Positions 34,048 to 44,896 are shown, counted from the first letter of the stretch. The stretch is DNA of 64,000 bases from Mesoplasma coleopterae (GCF_002804245.1 NZ_CP024968.1:496001-560000), one strand, 5' to 3'. A program made the numbers and translations. Notes: generated from the sequence alone by a model not told the origin.

Positions 34048-34076
34048 ATGATACTACAAACCAATTTATAATTCAA
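34048..34076 (-). promoter_or_regulatory. Promoter of rplU-prp-rpmA
   Basis: On minus: -35 TTGAAT (34076-34071), 17-base spacer, -10 TATCAT (34053-34048). Start of transcription near 34041 would give a leader of about 90 bases. Confidence 0.7.
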
Positions 34077-34112
34077 CTAAAGAGATTAACTACTTAATAT
34101 ATTTGCTTGATT

Positions 34113-34505
34113 TTAACCAAAATACTTATTAAAAACTATTTCTTTAACCATATTAGTGTCTAAAGTTGTATTCATAAGTTGAGCTGTTTCTAAATTATTG
34201 CCTTGATTAATCATACTATTGTCAAAGGATCTGATAGCTTCAAGTTTAATCACATTATCAGCAATATTGCTATTGGCATTTAACTTAATAGATGTTGTAT
34301 CATCAAATTCAAAACTAGAGCTACCCATTTTAAATTTAGCTTTATCATGCCCCTTAGCAGCTTCTATATAAGCAAATGGTAGCATAGCTACATCAATAAT
34401 AAAATCACCTGTTTTACCAATAATAGAACCTATTCCATTTAATAATGCTCCAGAAGCAGCTCCACCTTTTATCTCTTTTAAATCATCAACTTTTAGTTTT
34501 TCCAT
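34113..34505 (-). CDS. Bacteriocin-like peptide precursor with double-glycine leader
   Basis: 130 residues. The first 15, MEKLKVDDLKEIKGG, match the double-glycine leader pattern of class II bacteriocins and peptide pheromones: Leu at -12, Leu at -7, Ile at -4, Gly-Gly at -2/-1. The mature part would begin AASGALLNGIGSIIGKTGD, glycine-rich and amphipathic, and is long (115 residues). AGAGG lies 7 bases before the ATG. It is downstream of a membrane protein gene and an ABC transporter that could give immunity. No C39-peptidase exporter is in the window. Function is inferred from leader and context. Confidence 0.72.
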   Translation of the reverse strand: MEKLKVDDLKEIKGGAASGALLNGIGSIIGKTGDFIIDVAMLPFAYIEAAKGHDKAKFKMGSSSFEFDDTTSIKLNANSNIADNVIKLEAIRSFDNSMINQGNNLETAQLMNTTLDTNMVKEIVFNKYFG

Positions 34506-34611
34506 AATTACCTCTTTTCTATATTCATAAAGTTATTAAAGAAAAAATAAAAAAGTTTATAAAAAGTCTTTTATTAAAAATATTTTATTATTAATAGTTA
34601 GCTTTTATATT

Positions 34612-35349
34612 CTAAAATACTTCTTTTTGATCATTAAATAAATATACTAATGTTCCTATTCAACTAAAGATATTAATTGATAATACTGATGTAATTATAA
34701 ATAGAATTTTAATTACTTTATTTTTAACTAACATTAATCTTCAAGCAAAAATGATGTTTAATAAATTAATTATAGTTAAACTAGTTGAAACAATTACTAT
34801 AATTAACATGATTTCATTAAAGTTATCTAACTTTAACTTTTTAATTAAATCTTTTAAGAAATCTAAGATGCTATTATCTGGTATTTTAACTTCGCCAAAA
34901 TCTAAGAAATCATTAATTGTTTTAATGAATCCTTCTTTAGGCAAAACCTGATTGAACAAATTAATTACATCATCTGAACTTAATAGAACAATATCATTTC
35001 CAACTTTAATTGTAATCCCAGTTTGATTTATATTTTTCATTATTTCATTATAAATTTCTTCAGGATTAGTATTATCTTTAACTGTTTGTATCGCATCATT
35101 TATTAACTTCTCTATATTAGTCTTTAAATCTTTTTCTAAATTATCAAAATTATCAACTAAAGTTATAAACTTTTCTTGTGTTATAAAAATAAAAAGTAAA
35201 ATAGCTATCAGTGAAAAAATTATTAATCCTATAATGATTGCAGAAGAACCAAATAAATTAAGCAGAATTCCATTCTTTCTACGAATAACTTTTTTATTAA
35301 ATTTCTTTTCCTCTTTTGAAGGTTTTAACTTGTTCTGTTGTTCTTTCAT
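34612..35349 (-). CDS. Membrane protein of the bacteriocin-like locus
   Basis: 245 residues. Lys-rich N-terminus, TM1 at about 35-57, an outside domain of about 120 residues (IEKLINDAIQTVKDN, PEEIYNEIMKNINQTG), then two C-terminal helices (EIMLIIVIVSTSLTIINLL and the last 35 residues). The family is not recognised. It lies between the ABC transporter and the leader-peptide gene; an accessory or immunity role is an inference. Confidence 0.75.
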
Positions 35350-35435
35350 TTGTGTATTTCCTTAATTTAATTAATATAATTTTACTTCTTTTTATTTATT
35401 AAAACTATGCAATGTCATTAATAACATGAATTAAT

Positions 35436-35463
35436 AAAAAACTTACTATTTCTAGTAAGTTGC
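35436..35463 (-). terminator. Terminator at the end of the ABC permease gene
   Basis: Stem AACTTACTA / TAGTAAGTT with loop GAAA and a T run on minus; the TAG stop of the permease lies inside the stem. Confidence 0.88.
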
Positions 35464-36303
35464 TTTACGATTTTGTATAGTTCATAAGCAAATAAATAAG
35501 CAAATAAATGCAATATTATATGCATACCCTGCAAATATTAATCAGTTATTAGCATTTCATCAAAAACTTGACCCTGATGAAACTGATGGAATCATTAATA
35601 AAATTCAACCAATTATACTTCGATAAAAATTGTCTATTATTAACAACGGAATTAATGCAATATTAACACTAGCTAATAAATATTGAATAAAAAAGAATCC
35701 AACAATTACAATTACTTTAATGGCTCCTTTTTTTGGTAAAGCTTGAATTAATACTGATAATAATAAACCTAAAAAATAAGCTGATAATACTTTTAATACT
35801 AAAGTTGCAAAGAACTGTAAATTAACTAATTCAATTAGATTAACTGATGAAATAGCTGTAGACAAACCAAATATAATGCTTACTAATATAATGGTTATAA
35901 TTGCTTGTGCTACTAACAGTATTGCATTATAAACTAAGGCAAAATTTTTAATTTGATTTCTTTTTATTTCACCAAATAAGAATATACGGTTAACTTTTTT
36001 ATTTATATTATCATTAAGTGTGGTTTTCATACTAGCTATTGCACAAATTAACATTAAAGCACCAACTAGCATCATTACAGCACCTGTGGTTAAAAATGTT
36101 TCATTTGTTTCTTCATCAAAATTAAATTCAGTTGCTATATAACTTAATAAACATAATATTCCGATTAGAGCAATTGCAAATAAAACTAAAATTCCAAACC
36201 CAGATTTAAAGCCATTAAAGAAGTTATATTTAAAATAAATTAGGAATTTATTTTTAGTTGGGAATTTAGCACTTAAGTGCATTTTTTTACTATTTGATCT
36301 CAT
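35452..36303 (-). CDS. ABC transporter permease of the bacteriocin-like locus
   Basis: 283 residues with six membrane helices (IGILVLFAIALIGILCLL-type first helix after a long basic N-terminus, MMLVGALMLICAIASM, LVAQAIITIILVSIIFGL, VIVIVGFFFIQYLL). ABC-2-like arrangement. Starts 2 bases after the ATPase gene ends, so a single transporter. The neighbouring double-glycine peptide suggests immunity or export of a peptide. Confidence 0.88.
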
Positions 36304-36305
36304 AA

Positions 36306-37013
36306 TTAAAAATCCCCTATTTCAGTAAATTCATAAAATGATTTAAAGCTTTCTCTTAAATTTGATTTATGTTCTTTAATATTTACATCTTTAACAATAG
36401 TGTTATTTTTAATAATTAATCCACGATCACAAAATTTTTCAACTTCTTCTAATATATGAGAACAATAAATAATTGTTAAATCTTTTTCTTTTAATTTTTC
36501 CATAATTTTTTCAAATAACTCTACTGCAATTGGGTCTAATCCTCTTGTTGGTTCATCAAAAATTAAGATATCTTTATCTCCTGATATTGCTAAAATAATT
36601 TTTAATTTTTGCACCATCCCAGATGACAAGCTACCAATTAGTGAAGTATCATTTAAATCAAATGCTAATACTTTAGCAAACATTTCAATGTTAGTGTTAA
36701 ACTTTTCACTATTTTCTAATTCTTTAATATATCCTACATATTCAATAACACTTAGTTTTTTAGGAATATCTAAATTAGCTGATATATAACCAACTTTACT
36801 AATATCAAAATTTTTATCAGTTGATTTAACTCCATTAATTATTACTTCACCTTTTTTTGGTAAGTGAAATCCTAATAATAGTTCAATAAAAGTTGTTTTA
36901 CCAGCTCCATTAGGTCCAACTAAACCAATTTGTTCTTTATTAATAATAATGTTTACATCCTTTAAGCCTTTAGCGTATGTAAACATTTTAGTTACATTTT
37001 TAAATTCAATCAT
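36306..37013 (-). CDS. ABC transporter ATPase of the bacteriocin-like locus
   Basis: 235 residues, single domain: Walker A GPNGAGKTT near residue 34, signature-like SLSSGMVQKL, Walker B ILIFDEPTRGLD, switch YCSHILEE. Short ATPases of this kind with an ABC-2 permease are typical of antimicrobial-peptide immunity or multidrug export. First gene of the set; no TGA codons in it. Confidence 0.93.
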   Translation of the reverse strand: MIEFKNVTKMFTYAKGLKDVNIIINKEQIGLVGPNGAGKTTFIELLLGFHLPKKGEVIINGVKSTDKNFDISKVGYISANLDIPKKLSVIEYVGYIKELENSEKFNTNIEMFAKVLAFDLNDTSLIGSLSSGMVQKLKIILAISGDKDILIFDEPTRGLDPIAVELFEKIMEKLKEKDLTIIYCSHILEEVEKFCDRGLIIKNNTIVKDVNIKEHKSNLRESFKSFYEFTEIGDF

Positions 37014-37317
37014 AAATTATACCTTTAACCTTATTTAGATAGATTATAAATCAATATATGTAAATAAGCAAAAAACTACTAATCTTATGTAATTTATAAG
37101 TTAGTAGTTTGATTTTAAAATTTATTATTTTATTAAAATAGTATCTGACTTAAATAGCTTCTTTAATGTCTTAAATCTTTAACAACTACAAAAAATAATA
37201 ACTAAGTTTTCTATAAAAAATATTAAGGGTTTTAAACTATGATAAACACCTTATTATTCAATTTAAATTAAATTATTTAAGTTTATATAGTATTTTTTTA
37301 ATAAATAGCACAACCAG
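37014..37317 (-). other. Gene-free 304-base stretch with a hairpin
   Basis: Holds an inverted repeat AAACTACTAA / TTAGTAGTTT (37073-37110) with a T run on minus, a likely terminator for the acetyltransferase gene, plus AT-rich DNA that should include the ABC operon promoter. No coding sequence recognised. Confidence 0.6.
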
Positions 37318-38103
37318 CTATTTTTTATAAAATACTTCCATATAAGTATCAATTAGTTTAAATCCAATCTTTTCATAAACAGGAGTTCCATCTTCAGTTC
37401 CAAATAGTAAAACCTCAGATTTTCCTATTTGTTTTGCATAAGATATTAAGTAAAACATTATCATCTTAGCATAACCTTTTCCTCTAGCTTCTACTAATAC
37501 TGATATATCATCAATAATTGCATGTTCATCATCAAAGTAAATATTTCCTGTTCCAACAAAATTATCATTTTCGTCTTTAACTAAAATCATATGATTAACT
37601 TTATTTTCTATATTGTATTTATGAATAGGTAAATATTTATCTAATACAATTGTTTCTAAGTCAAATGTATTTTCGATAATACTAGTAAATTTTTCAACTT
37701 CAGCTTTTGTTTCAACTACTTTAATATGTGGATTAGTTAAACTATCTTTTATATCTCAGTCTTTTGTTTGTAAAACCATTCCTTGATAAACATGTAATAA
37801 ATCAAAATGATTTTTAATTAAAATATCATGATTTTCATTATGATCATTATTTGAAAAGTTAATTCAAGCCATTTCTTGTGTATTTTTAGTAATCTGTTTA
37901 ACTTGTTCATCATCTAGTTTCAATAAATCATTTGAAACAGCTGTGATTGTATTATTTAGATCACTATTTATTAGACAAACATGGTCAGTTTCTCAATTAA
38001 AGTTTTGCTTAATATATTCTTCAATTGGGTTAGCATAGTATTTAGTAAAATTATTAATTAAATCATTTGCATATGCATTATGCATCTTAAATTTCTTCTT
38101 CAT
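37318..38103 (-). CDS. GNAT-family N-acetyltransferase
   Basis: 261 residues. The C-terminal GNAT fold is clear: HMILVKDENDNFVGTGNIYF, IIDDISVLVEARGKGYAKMIM with the acetyl-CoA loop (V-x-x-x-R-G-K-G-Y-A), and PVYEKIGFKLIDTYMEV. The N-terminal 140 residues are a second, weaker domain. Substrate unknown. AGGAGAAT lies before the ATG at 38103. Confidence 0.9.
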
Positions 38104-38189
38104 AAATATTCTCCTTATAAGAATATTATACCTTATAGTTTGTTTTAACTAAAACAGGGATAGGATATAGTTTTAAATAAACTTATTAG

Positions 38190-38226
38190 AAATTGTAGTA
38201 ATTATAATTTATAAAAACTACAATTA
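38190..38226 (-). terminator. Inverted repeat, likely terminator
   Basis: AATTGTAGT / ACTACAATT around an AT-rich loop just after the stop at 38233. Confidence 0.55.
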
Positions 38227-38232
38227 TTGTTC

Positions 38233-38580
38233 TTATTTTTCTTCACTATCTTTTTCTTTATTAGGGAATGCTACTTGATCATGTCTATTACATTTAGCAC
38301 ACATTGTATATGCTATTAGTATTAACACTCCTGAAACTACTCAAATAAATATAATTGAACATATTCCTAAAACTAAGTGTGATCTTTCAATTCCATTCAT
38401 TAATTCATCTCTAGCTTTTATTATTGCAAGAGTCATTGGTACAATTCAACATGCACTAATAGCACAAAGAATAACTCCACCTAAAAAGTGACCACCAGCT
38501 AATCCAACTATAAATCAAATTGCTAATGCTAATCAATTGAAACCAATTGCTGCATTATAAAAACGTATCTTCTCGTTCAT
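38233..38580 (-). CDS. Small membrane protein
   Basis: 115 residues with three or four helices (FNWLALAIWFIVGLAGGHFL, LGGVILCAISACWIVPM, LVLGICSIIFIWVVSGVLIL) and a short tail containing CAKCNRH. Family not recognised; resembles small DUF-type mollicute membrane proteins. Preceded by AGGAGAA. Confidence 0.78.
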
Positions 38581-38688
38581 CTTATTCTCCTCTTAATTTT
38601 TTAAACATTAATTAATTATATGTTGAAGCTGATCTTTTATCAACTGTGATAGCTGTAGTGATGTCAAAAGTTTATTTGTAATAGTAAC

Positions 38689-38713
38689 AGTTAAATCAAT
38701 TTTTGATTTAACT
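38689..38713 (-). terminator. Hairpin downstream of the 38756 gene
   Basis: AGTTAAATCAA / TTGATTTAACT with a 3-base loop, but without a T run on minus; terminator or a stabilising stem. Confidence 0.45.
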
Positions 38714-38755
38714 CCTTTTTGTGTTATTTTGTTAGTTTATTTTAATAATTAACAA

Positions 38756-39511
38756 CTATATAATAGATAAAATATATCGCTTTTGTTTAATATTGAAAAT
38801 TATATTATTGTTATAGACTAATCATAAATGATGCAATGAAAATCATATAAAAAATACAATGATCAAATAAAAAACATATAAAACAACTGAATTACCAATA
38901 AATAGATTTTGAAAATCTACAAAAGGATAAGGATATCTACCTGTATTATTATTTTGTAAATATAATTCACCTCTAATATATACATATGCTAAATAACTAG
39001 CTGCATAGATAAATACGATGTATATATCTCATTTTTTATAAAAGTTATAAGTATATCTTTCGTTTCCCATACTAAATTGATAAATAATGAATAATAGAAT
39101 TGGACATATTAAGTGAGTAACTATGGTACAAAGTATTTGATTAGTACCATAGTTAGCTATACTATCTTCACCTGATTTAACATAATATACTACACCCATT
39201 CAAAAGATTAAAAATACTAACATATTTAAATTCATGATAACCATTCTAAATCGATCAGTTAATATTCCATGTTTTTCTTTCTTGTCAAAGTTAATAATAT
39301 AAATGATTAATCAGACTATTGTCATGATATTAACTTGTACTGAAAAGAAACTCATTAAGATATCATAATTAGTAAAAGAGTTCTTATTGTATCAGTATTC
39401 AACAAAACTAGAAAGATAAAATCCTCAACATAAAAAACCTATAAATAGTAAACAGGCTATTAAATGATAATATCAAATCCAGTTTTTATAAAATGCTGTA
39501 TACTTTTTCAT
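38756..39511 (-). CDS. Integral membrane protein (Pr6Pr-like)
   Basis: 251 residues with six or seven helices and many Trp and Tyr (WIWYYHLIACLLFIGFLCWG, FSVQVNIMTIVWLIIYIIN, ILCTIVTHLICPILLFIIY, DIYIVFIYAASYLAYVYIRG). The 'F(F/T)xQxN..' helix, 'THxxxP' helix and 'Y' rich sixth helix resemble the Pr6Pr/FAR-17a-like six-helix family; this is a tentative match by eye. Single-gene unit. Confidence 0.75.
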
Positions 39512-39534
39512 AGTTTGATTTTAGCATAAATACA

Positions 39535-39560
39535 AAAAAAGACTCAATGAGTCTTTAATT
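39535..39560 (-). terminator. Terminator of the 39585-41759 lipoprotein gene
   Basis: Perfect stem AAAGACTCA / TGAGTCTTT followed by T7 on minus. Confidence 0.9.
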
Positions 39561-39584
39561 ATATCTTTTTAATAAATTAACTAA

Positions 39585-41759
39585 TTAGTTAAAGTATTTG
39601 TTTGATAGGTTGAATGATAAAACTTGATTTTCAGCAGGTTTAAAAGACAATTCAATTTTTCTTTGAGTAGCTAAATCAGCATTTAGGTTTCCACTTCAAG
39701 TTGTATCGTGTTTAAATTCAACAACTGCATAGAATTTTTCGTTTTCTTTAATTACTTTAATTTCTTTAATTAATTTAGCAGCATTACCTTTTAAATTTTT
39801 AGTTAAAGTTTCTGACATTCCATTAATAGCTTCTTGACTAACTGGTACATTTTGTCCTTCTGCTCAAGCCTTAACAGTTGGTGTATATCTATCTAAGTAA
39901 GCTGTTGCTTGTGCCTTAACTTCATCATAACTTGGTTTAGCTTCAGCAGCTTCTTTTTTATTCATTGACATTGATCCAATTAAGTATTCTGAAGTTGGTT
40001 TAGCTTGGATATTAATATCTCAGTATTTTTCTTCTACTTCTTTAACTGAATCTATTTGAGGTTTTGAAGAAATAGTAACTGTAATATTTACATCATCAGC
40101 AGTAACTACTGATAAACCTTTTTCTTTTTTAATTAATTCTAAAACTTCTGATTGAATTGAAGCTTCTGTTGATCCATTTTTAGGTTCATAATTTGCGAAT
40201 GGAGTAGATTCTCCACCTCTATTTCAATCTTGTAAGTTTTTCTTTGTAATTTTTGCAATTGTTAATTTTACTTCACCTTGAACTAATTTTGAAGTTGATT
40301 TTGCTTTAACAATAATTGAACCTTCAGCTTTTGAAGTTGAAGCAGTTTTAGTAATATCTAAATCTGCTGCTGTAATTTCAATTGGTGATCCAGCTTTTGT
40401 TTGATCTGTTTGACCTTCACCAGCAATTGCTTCGTTAATAATAGCTATAATTTCATCATTAGTTGTATCATTTGTAACTTCTGTATCAGGTGTTAATAAT
40501 TCTGTTAAATCTAATTTTGGTAATGCTGGAATTGCTAATTCAGTTGTTCCAGTTACTAATTTTGATTCTTTTGATTCTTCTGGTGCTGGTGGTGTTGTAG
40601 TTCCACCTTCTCCACCTTCTCCATTGTTTTCATCTGCAAATAAAGTTTCTGCCACGTAACCTTTAGCAGTAACAGTTAAAGTTCCTACTTCACTAATTTG
40701 TGGTTCTTTTGATGTTTCAATTGTTAAGTCTGAAGATGCTACTTTTGTTTCTTCAGGTAATACACTACTATATTTAGTGTTAATGTGATTTAAAATTTGT
40801 TCTTCAAATGAAGGCACTTTAGTTGTTTCTTCATCTGATTGAGTATCACCTGCTGGTGTATCAGTTGGTGTTTGTAAAGTTAAATCACTTAAAGCTTCTT
40901 TTAAATTTATTTTTGCTAAAGCAGCAGTTGCAATTGTAACTTCACCAGTTACTTTTTCACTACTACTATCTTTTGCTTTAACAGTAATTGAACCTTCTGT
41001 TCCAACTTTACCTGGTTTTCTTTCAATTTCTACATCTTCTTTAGAAATTGTTTTTTTAGAATTTGGATTTGCTGTTTTTCAAGCTGCATTAATTGCTGCT
41101 GCAATTTCTTCATCAGTTGATTTGTCAGTTAATCCGTTAACTTTTTCTTTTAATTCTTCTAAATTAATTACAGATAAATCAACAATGATATTTCCTTTAC
41201 CTGTAACAATTTTAGCTGAAGTTGTTGCTTTAACTGGAATTTCATAAATTCCCTCAGTTGCTCCATCTTTTGTATTAGGTTGACCATCTAAACTAGATAA
41301 ATCAAATGAAACTTCATTTGCTTCTAAATGTTTTAATCCTTTAACTTGTCTTAAAGCATCAATAACATCTTGATCAGTTGGTTTTTTATCAAAGTAAACA
41401 TCTGTTAATGCTGTTGCTAAATCAACTGCTGGTGTTTCACCAATGTTTAATACGATTTCCCCTGAGATCAATTTTGCTTGGTTAGTTGCATGAATTCATA
41501 CACTACCTTCTGTTTTTTCAGTTGCTATTTGTGTAACAACTGCAATTTCTTTTTTATCAAGTTTTTCTAATCCCTTGACTTTTTGTAATTCGCTAATAAT
41601 TTCCTGCTCATCAGTATCATTTGTTGCAGTGTAACCTGAAAGTGCTTTTTCTAAGTCTACAACTGTTCCTTTTGATTCTTTTGACCCACAGGCTACTACT
41701 AGGCTTGCGCTACTAGCTGCTATACCGGTCGCAGCTAAAATACCTAATAATTTTTTCAT
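39585..41759 (-). CDS. Lipoprotein built of spiralin-like modules
   Basis: 724 residues. Signal MKKLLGILAATGIAASSASL and lipobox VVACG give a lipid anchor at Cys24. The body is a chain of modules of about 85-100 residues, each with a 'T(D/N)xEIIxxI' helix, a 'VKGLxxLxxxEV' strand, a 'GxIxVKAKxxS' strand and a 'VxGExxLxI' strand; examples are SKAEGSIIVKAKSTSKLVQG and GTEGSITVKAKDSS. An acidic Gly/Thr/Pro linker (ENNGEGGEGGTTTPPAP) sits near residue 380. This pattern resembles spiralin of Spiroplasma; a major surface lipoprotein is likely. Confidence 0.9.
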
Positions 41760-42470
41760 TATTTTGTGTGTCCTCCTAGAATATTCTATTTTTTGATAGT
41801 AAATAAGAACTATTTTACTACTATTTTATTATAAGGAAAAAATACTTTTATAAGGGTTTTTTAATTAAATTTTATTAACTTTAAGTGTTTTTATGCTCAT
41901 TTTGTATGTATTTTTACAAATTATAGATAAAAAACAGAATATGAAATTTACAGATGATATTAAGCAATCAAATGAATTACAAGCGTTAAATTCTAAAAAA
42001 TATCTTTACCTTACAGACATTTTTGGTCCAAAGAGAGAATAAATAGTTGTAAACTTTCACACACTTTTTAATTTTAAATTTTAATTTAAAAAAACTGAAA
42101 GCAACTTGAACAGGTTGTATATAAAGTATATTTACAAGCAAAAATAGATGTTAATAACTTGAAATGTATCTTTGATGTAAAAAGAAAATAATATTTTAAT
42201 TTTGAGCAGATGTATCATTATTAATCTCAAAACTTTGCATAAACTTGTAATAACTTTATAAATCTTAATTATTTTAATAGATTCTGTTACTTAAAAAGAT
42301 AATAAAATTATATGAAAAATAATCATGAAAAAGGAATTAACTAAACAATGAGAATAAGGAAAAACCTGTTATTTAAATTTGCCTTAAAAATATAAAAATA
42401 GCAAGTATGAAAATCTAATAACTTTCTTACTTACTATTTTTGTTCAACTATAATAGTCTTTTGAAATGTG
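41760..42470. other. 711-base stretch without an intact gene
   Basis: Near 41760 lie the ribosome site and promoter region of the lipoprotein gene. A plus-strand reading frame at 41941-42042 (33 codons, starting MKFTDDIKQSN and ending IFGPKRE) has no ribosome site and looks like gene debris. The remainder is AT-rich with short broken frames. The right end carries the terminator at 42395-42442. Confidence 0.5.
42395..42442 (-). terminator. Terminator of the 42471-43832 lipoprotein gene
   Basis: Stem AAAATAGTAAGTA / TACTTGCTATTTT (one mismatch) with a 20-base loop, then T-rich DNA on minus. Confidence 0.75.
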
Positions 42471-43832
42471 TTAGTTATTTACGTCAAAATGATACTTAAC
42501 TAAAACTCCACCAAAGTATTGTTGATCATCATCTGATACAACTAGTATTGCTTCAAATAGATGTGTTTCAAGTTTGTCTTGATTAACTACACCCATATCT
42601 TCTATATCAGTTACCAGTAATCTATTTTCAAGTTCTGGTGCTTGTTTATAAATACTGTTTAATATTCCTTGTTCATTATTTGTTTTTACTTCAATAAAAG
42701 AATTGTCTTTAATTATTGAAGCTATATTAACCAGAAAACCAGGCATCTGTTCTTCTTTATAAATAGTTACATTTAAAACAACGCTTCCTTGATAATCAGA
42801 ATTGTTTTCACTAATTGATAATTCTCATTGAGTATTTGAAAGATATTTTAAAATTAAATCTTCTATTTTTAATTCAGGGTAATCAAGAATTATTTTATTT
42901 AATATATTTGCTTGAATTATTTCTTCATTTTCTCGTAATAATATATGAGGATTAACAATAAGACTATTTAAATCCTGTTTTACATTTACATCAAAATAAT
43001 ATTTCACTGAAACTCCACCAAAGTATTGTTGATCATCATCTGATACAACTAGTATTGCTTCAAATAGATGTGTTTCAAGTTTGTCTTGATTAACTACACC
43101 CATATCTTCTATATCAGTTACCAGTAATCTATTTTCAAGTTCTGGTGCTTGTTTATAAATACTGTTTAATATTCCTTGTTCACTATTTGTTTTTACTTCA
43201 ATAAAAGAATTGTCTTTAATTATTGAAGCTATATTAACCAGAAAACCAGGCATCTGTTCTTCTTTATAAATAGTTACATTTAAAACAACGCTTCCTTGAT
43301 AAAATATTTCATTTTCCTCAATGGACAACTCTCAATGTGTTTCATTTATTTTTTCAAGATATAAATTCATAAAATTTAATTCTGGGTACATTTCTTTTAT
43401 TCTTTTAATAATATTAGTTTCATTAATTTCATTTTCATCAAATAAAACAATGTCTGTGTTTACAAAAACTTGTTTCAACTCTTTTTTAATTGTTGGCAGT
43501 ATTGGAATTTGTTCATTTATTATTATATTAAAGTATTTAATACCTTCAAAATATAAATCACTTTTATCAACATGCAATTCTCATACAGTTGTGGTGTATA
43601 CTAATCTCAATTTACATTTTTTTAACTCTGGGTATGTTTTGCGTATCATGCTTAAGATATTTTCACCATTTATGTCCATTCAATATGGCAATTCAATGTA
43701 GTTATCTGTAAATATTGTTTCTATATTAGTTTTTACGATATTTACTATTGGCTTATTACTACAACTTACCGTTAAGCTAAAACTAAATCCTGTTAAAGAT
43801 AAACAAGTTAATAAATGCAATAATTTTTTCAT
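42471..43832 (-). CDS. Lipoprotein with tandem 169-residue repeats
   Basis: 453 residues. The start at 43832 (MKKLLHLLTCLSLTG) follows AAAGGAAA; lipobox LTVSC gives a lipid anchor. The body is three units, each with YPEL, then WEL(S/H)(I/V), E-x-x-x-Y-(Q/E)-G and a strand NVTI; the last two units are near-identical over 290 bp. No enzyme motif. The next gene upstream (43911-44690) has the same module, so the two are paralogues. A surface protein whose length changes by recombination is likely. Confidence 0.88.
42503..43302 (-). repeat. Near-identical 293-bp direct repeats, period 507 bp
   Basis: 42503-42795 and 43010-43302 are identical apart from one clear base (Asn/Ser difference in EVKTN(N/S)EQG). 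The period is exactly 169 codons, so gain or loss of a unit keeps the frame. Confidence 0.93.
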
Positions 43833-43883
43833 TTTTTTCCTTTGCGAGGTCTCCCTCACTTTAATTTTATGACTAGACAAAAG

Positions 43884-43912
43884 AAAAAATAATAGCCTTA
43901 GACTATTATTTT
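43884..43912 (-). terminator. Terminator between the two module-sharing lipoproteins
   Basis: Stem AATAATAG / CTATTATT with a 7-base loop, then T6 on minus. Confidence 0.85.
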
Positions 43913-44690
43913 AAACATATAATTGCACTAAGCAATTCCCATAATAAATTAATTCTGATTCATCAACACTTATTGATCAAGTATTTTTATTAAATAAAAT
44001 TGCTTTTAATTTTATATCAGCTAATTCAGGATACTTAGCCTTAATTAATTTAACTACTATTTTTTCATGGCTGTTTATTGTTTGTGATTTAAAAGTCTTA
44101 TCTTGTATTACATCACTAATATCTTTTTTAATATAGATTTTTAATATAATGAAGCCATCATATTTTTCATTTTCTTCAATAACACTAATTATTCAACTTT
44201 CATTTTCTTTTTTACATAATAATTTTAGCTCTTTTACTTCAGGATTTAGTGTTTTAAAATTTTCGATTATTGATTGCTCATTTACTTCTGTTGTCTTTAA
44301 ATACATTTCCTGTTGGAATTTATTAATATTATTCTTTTGAGTTATATCTAATTCAATAGTTCCCGTGTAAATATTTTCATCTATACTTGATAAATAATAT
44401 TTCTCTTTTTTTATAACTGACAAATAGTTTCATTTAATTTCTAAATCTTGGTTAAGTGATTTTAATTCATTCAATATTATTTCTTCATGAATTTCAATAG
44501 CACTAGAAAATATAATTTTTGTCTTTATGTTTAACGAATCTAAATTCAAAGCAATTTCAACTTCTTCTGGCTTTTCATTTTGATTTTGATTTTGATTTTC
44601 ATTTTTATGATTTGTTGTGCAACCAATAATATTTATAGCAGTAATTGCTGAAACGCTTAAACTTGATAAAAATAATAATAACTTTTTCAT
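43911..44690 (-). CDS. Lipoprotein with YPEL-type modules
   Basis: 259 residues. ATG at 44690 after AAGGATAA; signal MKKLLLFLSSLSVSAITAIN, lipobox IIGC. An Asn/Gln/Lys tract (KNENQNQNQNEKPEE) follows the Cys as a linker. The modules match the 42471-43832 protein in outline: (N/Y)PE(L/V), W-(I/S)-I-S-V, E-x-E and Y-x-G. Function unknown; surface-exposed. Confidence 0.87.
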
Positions 44691-44739
44691 TTTGTTATCC
44701 TTTCTAAATTTCAAAATATTATTAAAGGATTTTATTCTA

Positions 44740-44770
44740 AAAAAACAGCACTTATAGTTACTGTTTTAAA
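44740..44770 (-). terminator. Terminator downstream of the small ORF and XRE gene
   Basis: Stem AAAACAG / CTGTTTT with a 12-base loop, then T run on minus. Confidence 0.7.
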
Positions 44771-44896
44771 AATATTATTATTTTTGTATTTATTCTCTAA
44801 GTACTTAATACAAGTTTTAAGTTGTTGATTCTCAAATTTTAACTCATTATTAAATTTGTAACAAATTCTTTAAACTCTTAAAAATTATATTTTAAG

